Positions 58,236-60,000 of a stretch of DNA of 60,000 bases are shown in pieces; the stretch's first letter is position 1, and each line of letters begins with the position of its first letter. This stretch comes from Polytrichum commune (lineage: Eukaryota; Streptophyta; Polytrichopsida; Polytrichales; Polytrichaceae). Location: positions 28,398,001 through 28,458,000 of the forward strand of contig OX485809.1 in NCBI GenBank assembly GCA_950295325.1. Direction: 5' to 3'. The translations under genes were made by a program, and so were the position numbers. Under the pieces are notes generated by a model. That model saw only the letters and a program-made list of their open reading frames with translations, searched no databases and was not told where the DNA came from.

Positions 58236-58625
58236 ACTTTCAACCCCATTAGCCTTTCCCGGACTTTAAAATCAATTTCACTTCATTCCAACTCATGTCC
58301 ACAAACCGGAGCTGCCGAAGCATGCGCATCCATGATGGGTATGAATCTTTGATATAGCATCTGCAATCCATGGTGGGAATAAACGAGGTGAATGTTTCTA
58401 ATTCTGCATATAAAATGGTATTCACTTGGAGTGGGACGAGGTTTAAGGACACTGGACTAATGAAGATCAGCTCTTTCACAGATTTGTGAGGTTATACACA
58501 CATCGAGAAGTAGACTGAAACTCAAGCACATCTGTGAGTAAGTATTCCATCGTATTTGATATAGGTATACACCATGATCATATGTCTGTTCGTGTTGTAT
58601 TGCGCGCCTCTGTTCATATTGTCGT

Positions 58626-58726
58626 GTAAACTAAGATCGTTAAACACAACAGATCGAGTGTCGGCGTCAACATCAATTAGCAAAATAAAATAGCAAACTA
58701 AAATGCTAAACAACCACCTCTTCAAG
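58626..58726. repeat. 101 bp direct repeat, left copy
   Basis: Starts GTAAACTAAGATCGTTAAAC and ends at CACCTCTTCAAG. Nearly identical (one visible difference) to 59,161-59,261, offset 535 bp. Confidence 0.8.
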
Positions 58727-59160
58727 ATGAGGGTTTCTCTCTCCAAGCTTAAGAAACTAAAATGTCTCCTTACAAAGCTTAAGAAACTCTGAAATTCACA
58801 CACAAGAGTCAAGCTATCTCTCACTCCACGAAGGGAGAATCCAAGAGTGCAAGTGGTGGAGAAAGAATGCAAAGGCTTTACTCATAATCTACTACACTAT
58901 GAGAAAGCAACAACAAGCTCTCTCTCTCTCAAAACACACTTACAAGACTTGACTTGACAACAATGGCAAGTCAAGAGGCCTTCCTCTCCATACAACCCTA
59001 ATCCTATGTGGAGTTCATCCATGGAGTGGATGAACAACTAACTAGGACTCCCAATGGAGTCCGTTACTCATCCCAACACACATGGACTCCTAGTGGAGTC
59101 CATTTACTCCTAAATCGACGTGACTTAGCCCCCGATGTCACCTCACGTGACAGCTGTCAT
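58727..59160. other. 434 bp between the direct repeats
   Basis: Holds a (CT)n tract near 58,920 and several short reiterations of ACTCC(C/T)A(A/G)TGGAGTCC. No ORF of note. The layout repeat-434 bp-repeat could be a small retroelement-derived unit, part of a long terminal repeat region, or a tandem duplication. Confidence 0.35.
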
Positions 59161-59261
59161 GTAAACTAAGATTGTTAAACACAACAGATCGAGTGTCGGC
59201 GTCAACATCAATTAGCAAAATAAAATAGCAAACTAAAATGCTAAACAACCACCTCTTCAAG
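59161..59261. repeat. 101 bp direct repeat, right copy
   Basis: Right partner of 58,626-58,726. Confidence 0.8.
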
Positions 59262-59586
59262 TGCCCCCACTAGCAGATAAGGAGCCCCTCCAATCGGCTA
59301 AGAACAAACACACTCATCGGTAGAGTTGTTGAACATGATGAAGTTGTTGCTACATCTATACATATTCAATTGGGTAGTGGTAATCTAGGGAATTAAACTC
59401 ATGATTGAGAAAGTAATCCAAGAACTATAGGCTGGGTGCAATTTGAGCCCCATCCTTAATCGCCTTCAACCATTTATGTTGAATTCTTGGATAACTCTTT
59501 CAATGTGATTTTCGATCCCATAAAATTTCCAACCAACTAAATAACAACTTCACCATTAAAACATGTGGTAAACATCCACAAAATCC

Positions 59587-60000
59587 TCAATCATGACCAT
59601 TAACGGCCACGGAATGAGAGGCTTTCCGACTACGAGGACAAATCCAATTGCCAGAAGGAAGAGTAAAAAAGGAAGGTGTCAAACATGCCATATGCCATCC
59701 ACGTTGACATTGGTCGCACAATAACATTGTTGCAGCTCCTTTCTTCTCTCCACAAACATAACAAGACAAACCCTGTGGTACAACCGCCAACTCAGGATGC
59801 ACAGAGCCGTCGATGGGAAGGTGACATGGAGCACAATTCTTTGAATGCTCACGACATTCCCGTCCATCCTTGCCTTCAAGCAATAATATACCACTTGGCA
59901 AGACATCTTTTACCCGCAAAATCGTGCGCCCAGCCTTGACATCCAATGTCGTAGGCGCCTCCCGTTGCAAGTAAACATAATCCCCCTTGGAAAATCTACG
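59587..60000 (-). pseudogene. retrotransposon polyprotein C-terminus with a PHD-like finger (cut by the window edge)
   Basis: The minus frame is open from the window edge to a stop at 59,587 (about 137 codons). It begins RRFSKGDYVYLQREAP and continues TTLDVKAGRTILRVKDV, which resembles the small beta-barrel after the core of LTR-retrotransposon integrases (inference). It then has a PHD-type zinc finger. Counting from the TTG at 59,970, the ligands are Cys70, Cys73, Cys85, Cys88, His93, Cys96 and Cys111. The eighth ligand, expected at 114, is Ser (WICPRS). PHD fingers usually bind histone H3 tails, so such a domain could guide integration. The loss of the last cysteine suggests decay of this copy. 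It could also be the end of a host PHD protein, but the context is all transposon. Confidence 0.55.

Overview
The window looks like a gene-poor, transposon-rich piece of a land-plant nuclear genome. It holds two convincing host genes, both multi-exon with canonical GT-AG introns. One is a plant-type WNK kinase. The other is radial spoke protein 3 (RSP3), a structural protein of motile cilia and flagella. Seed plants with non-motile sperm have no use for RSP3, so the two together suggest a plant with swimming sperm. Compact introns (about 0.1-1 kb), AT-rich intergenic DNA and dense small inverted-repeat transposons fit a fern or lycophyte best. A bryophyte cannot be excluded, and the species cannot be named from the sequence alone.

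Layout. Positions 1-17,000 are non-genic, a patchwork of short non-autonomous elements: foldback elements with 25-55 bp terminal inverted repeats, Tourist-like elements with a TTA duplication, and several dispersed families of 200-500 bp. Positions 17,100-21,060 are strongly C-rich and G-poor on the + strand and carry two decayed tandem copies of a LINE-like retroelement. Their remnants suggest an RNase H domain, a C-x2-C...H...C knuckle, an RHN motif and a PD-type nuclease tail. Positions 21,000-32,000 hold tandem repeats (322 bp x2, 70 bp x2, 150/300 bp higher-order array, 183 bp x3) and nested small DNA transposons. Positions 33,000-38,000 hold a second, different decayed LINE on the minus strand plus more small transposons.

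The genic part is 40,165-53,400. RSP3 (minus strand, eight recognised exons, all introns phase 0) and the WNK gene (plus strand, eight exons, 911 codons) are divergent, with about 2.26 kb between their start codons. RSP3 would act in the sperm axoneme. WNK is a cytosolic Ser/Thr kinase with an OSR1-C-like domain and a C-terminal coiled coil. Nothing suggests that they share a pathway. RSP3 is abutted at its 3' side by a 344 bp inverted-repeat element, and the last WNK intron contains a copy of a dispersed family seen elsewhere in the window.

Positions 53,400-60,000 are again intergenic, with remnants of a LINE C-terminal region, a 101 bp direct repeat and, at the right edge, a retrotransposon tail on the minus strand carrying a PHD finger that lacks its last cysteine. 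No tRNA, rRNA, CRISPR or prokaryotic operon structure was seen.
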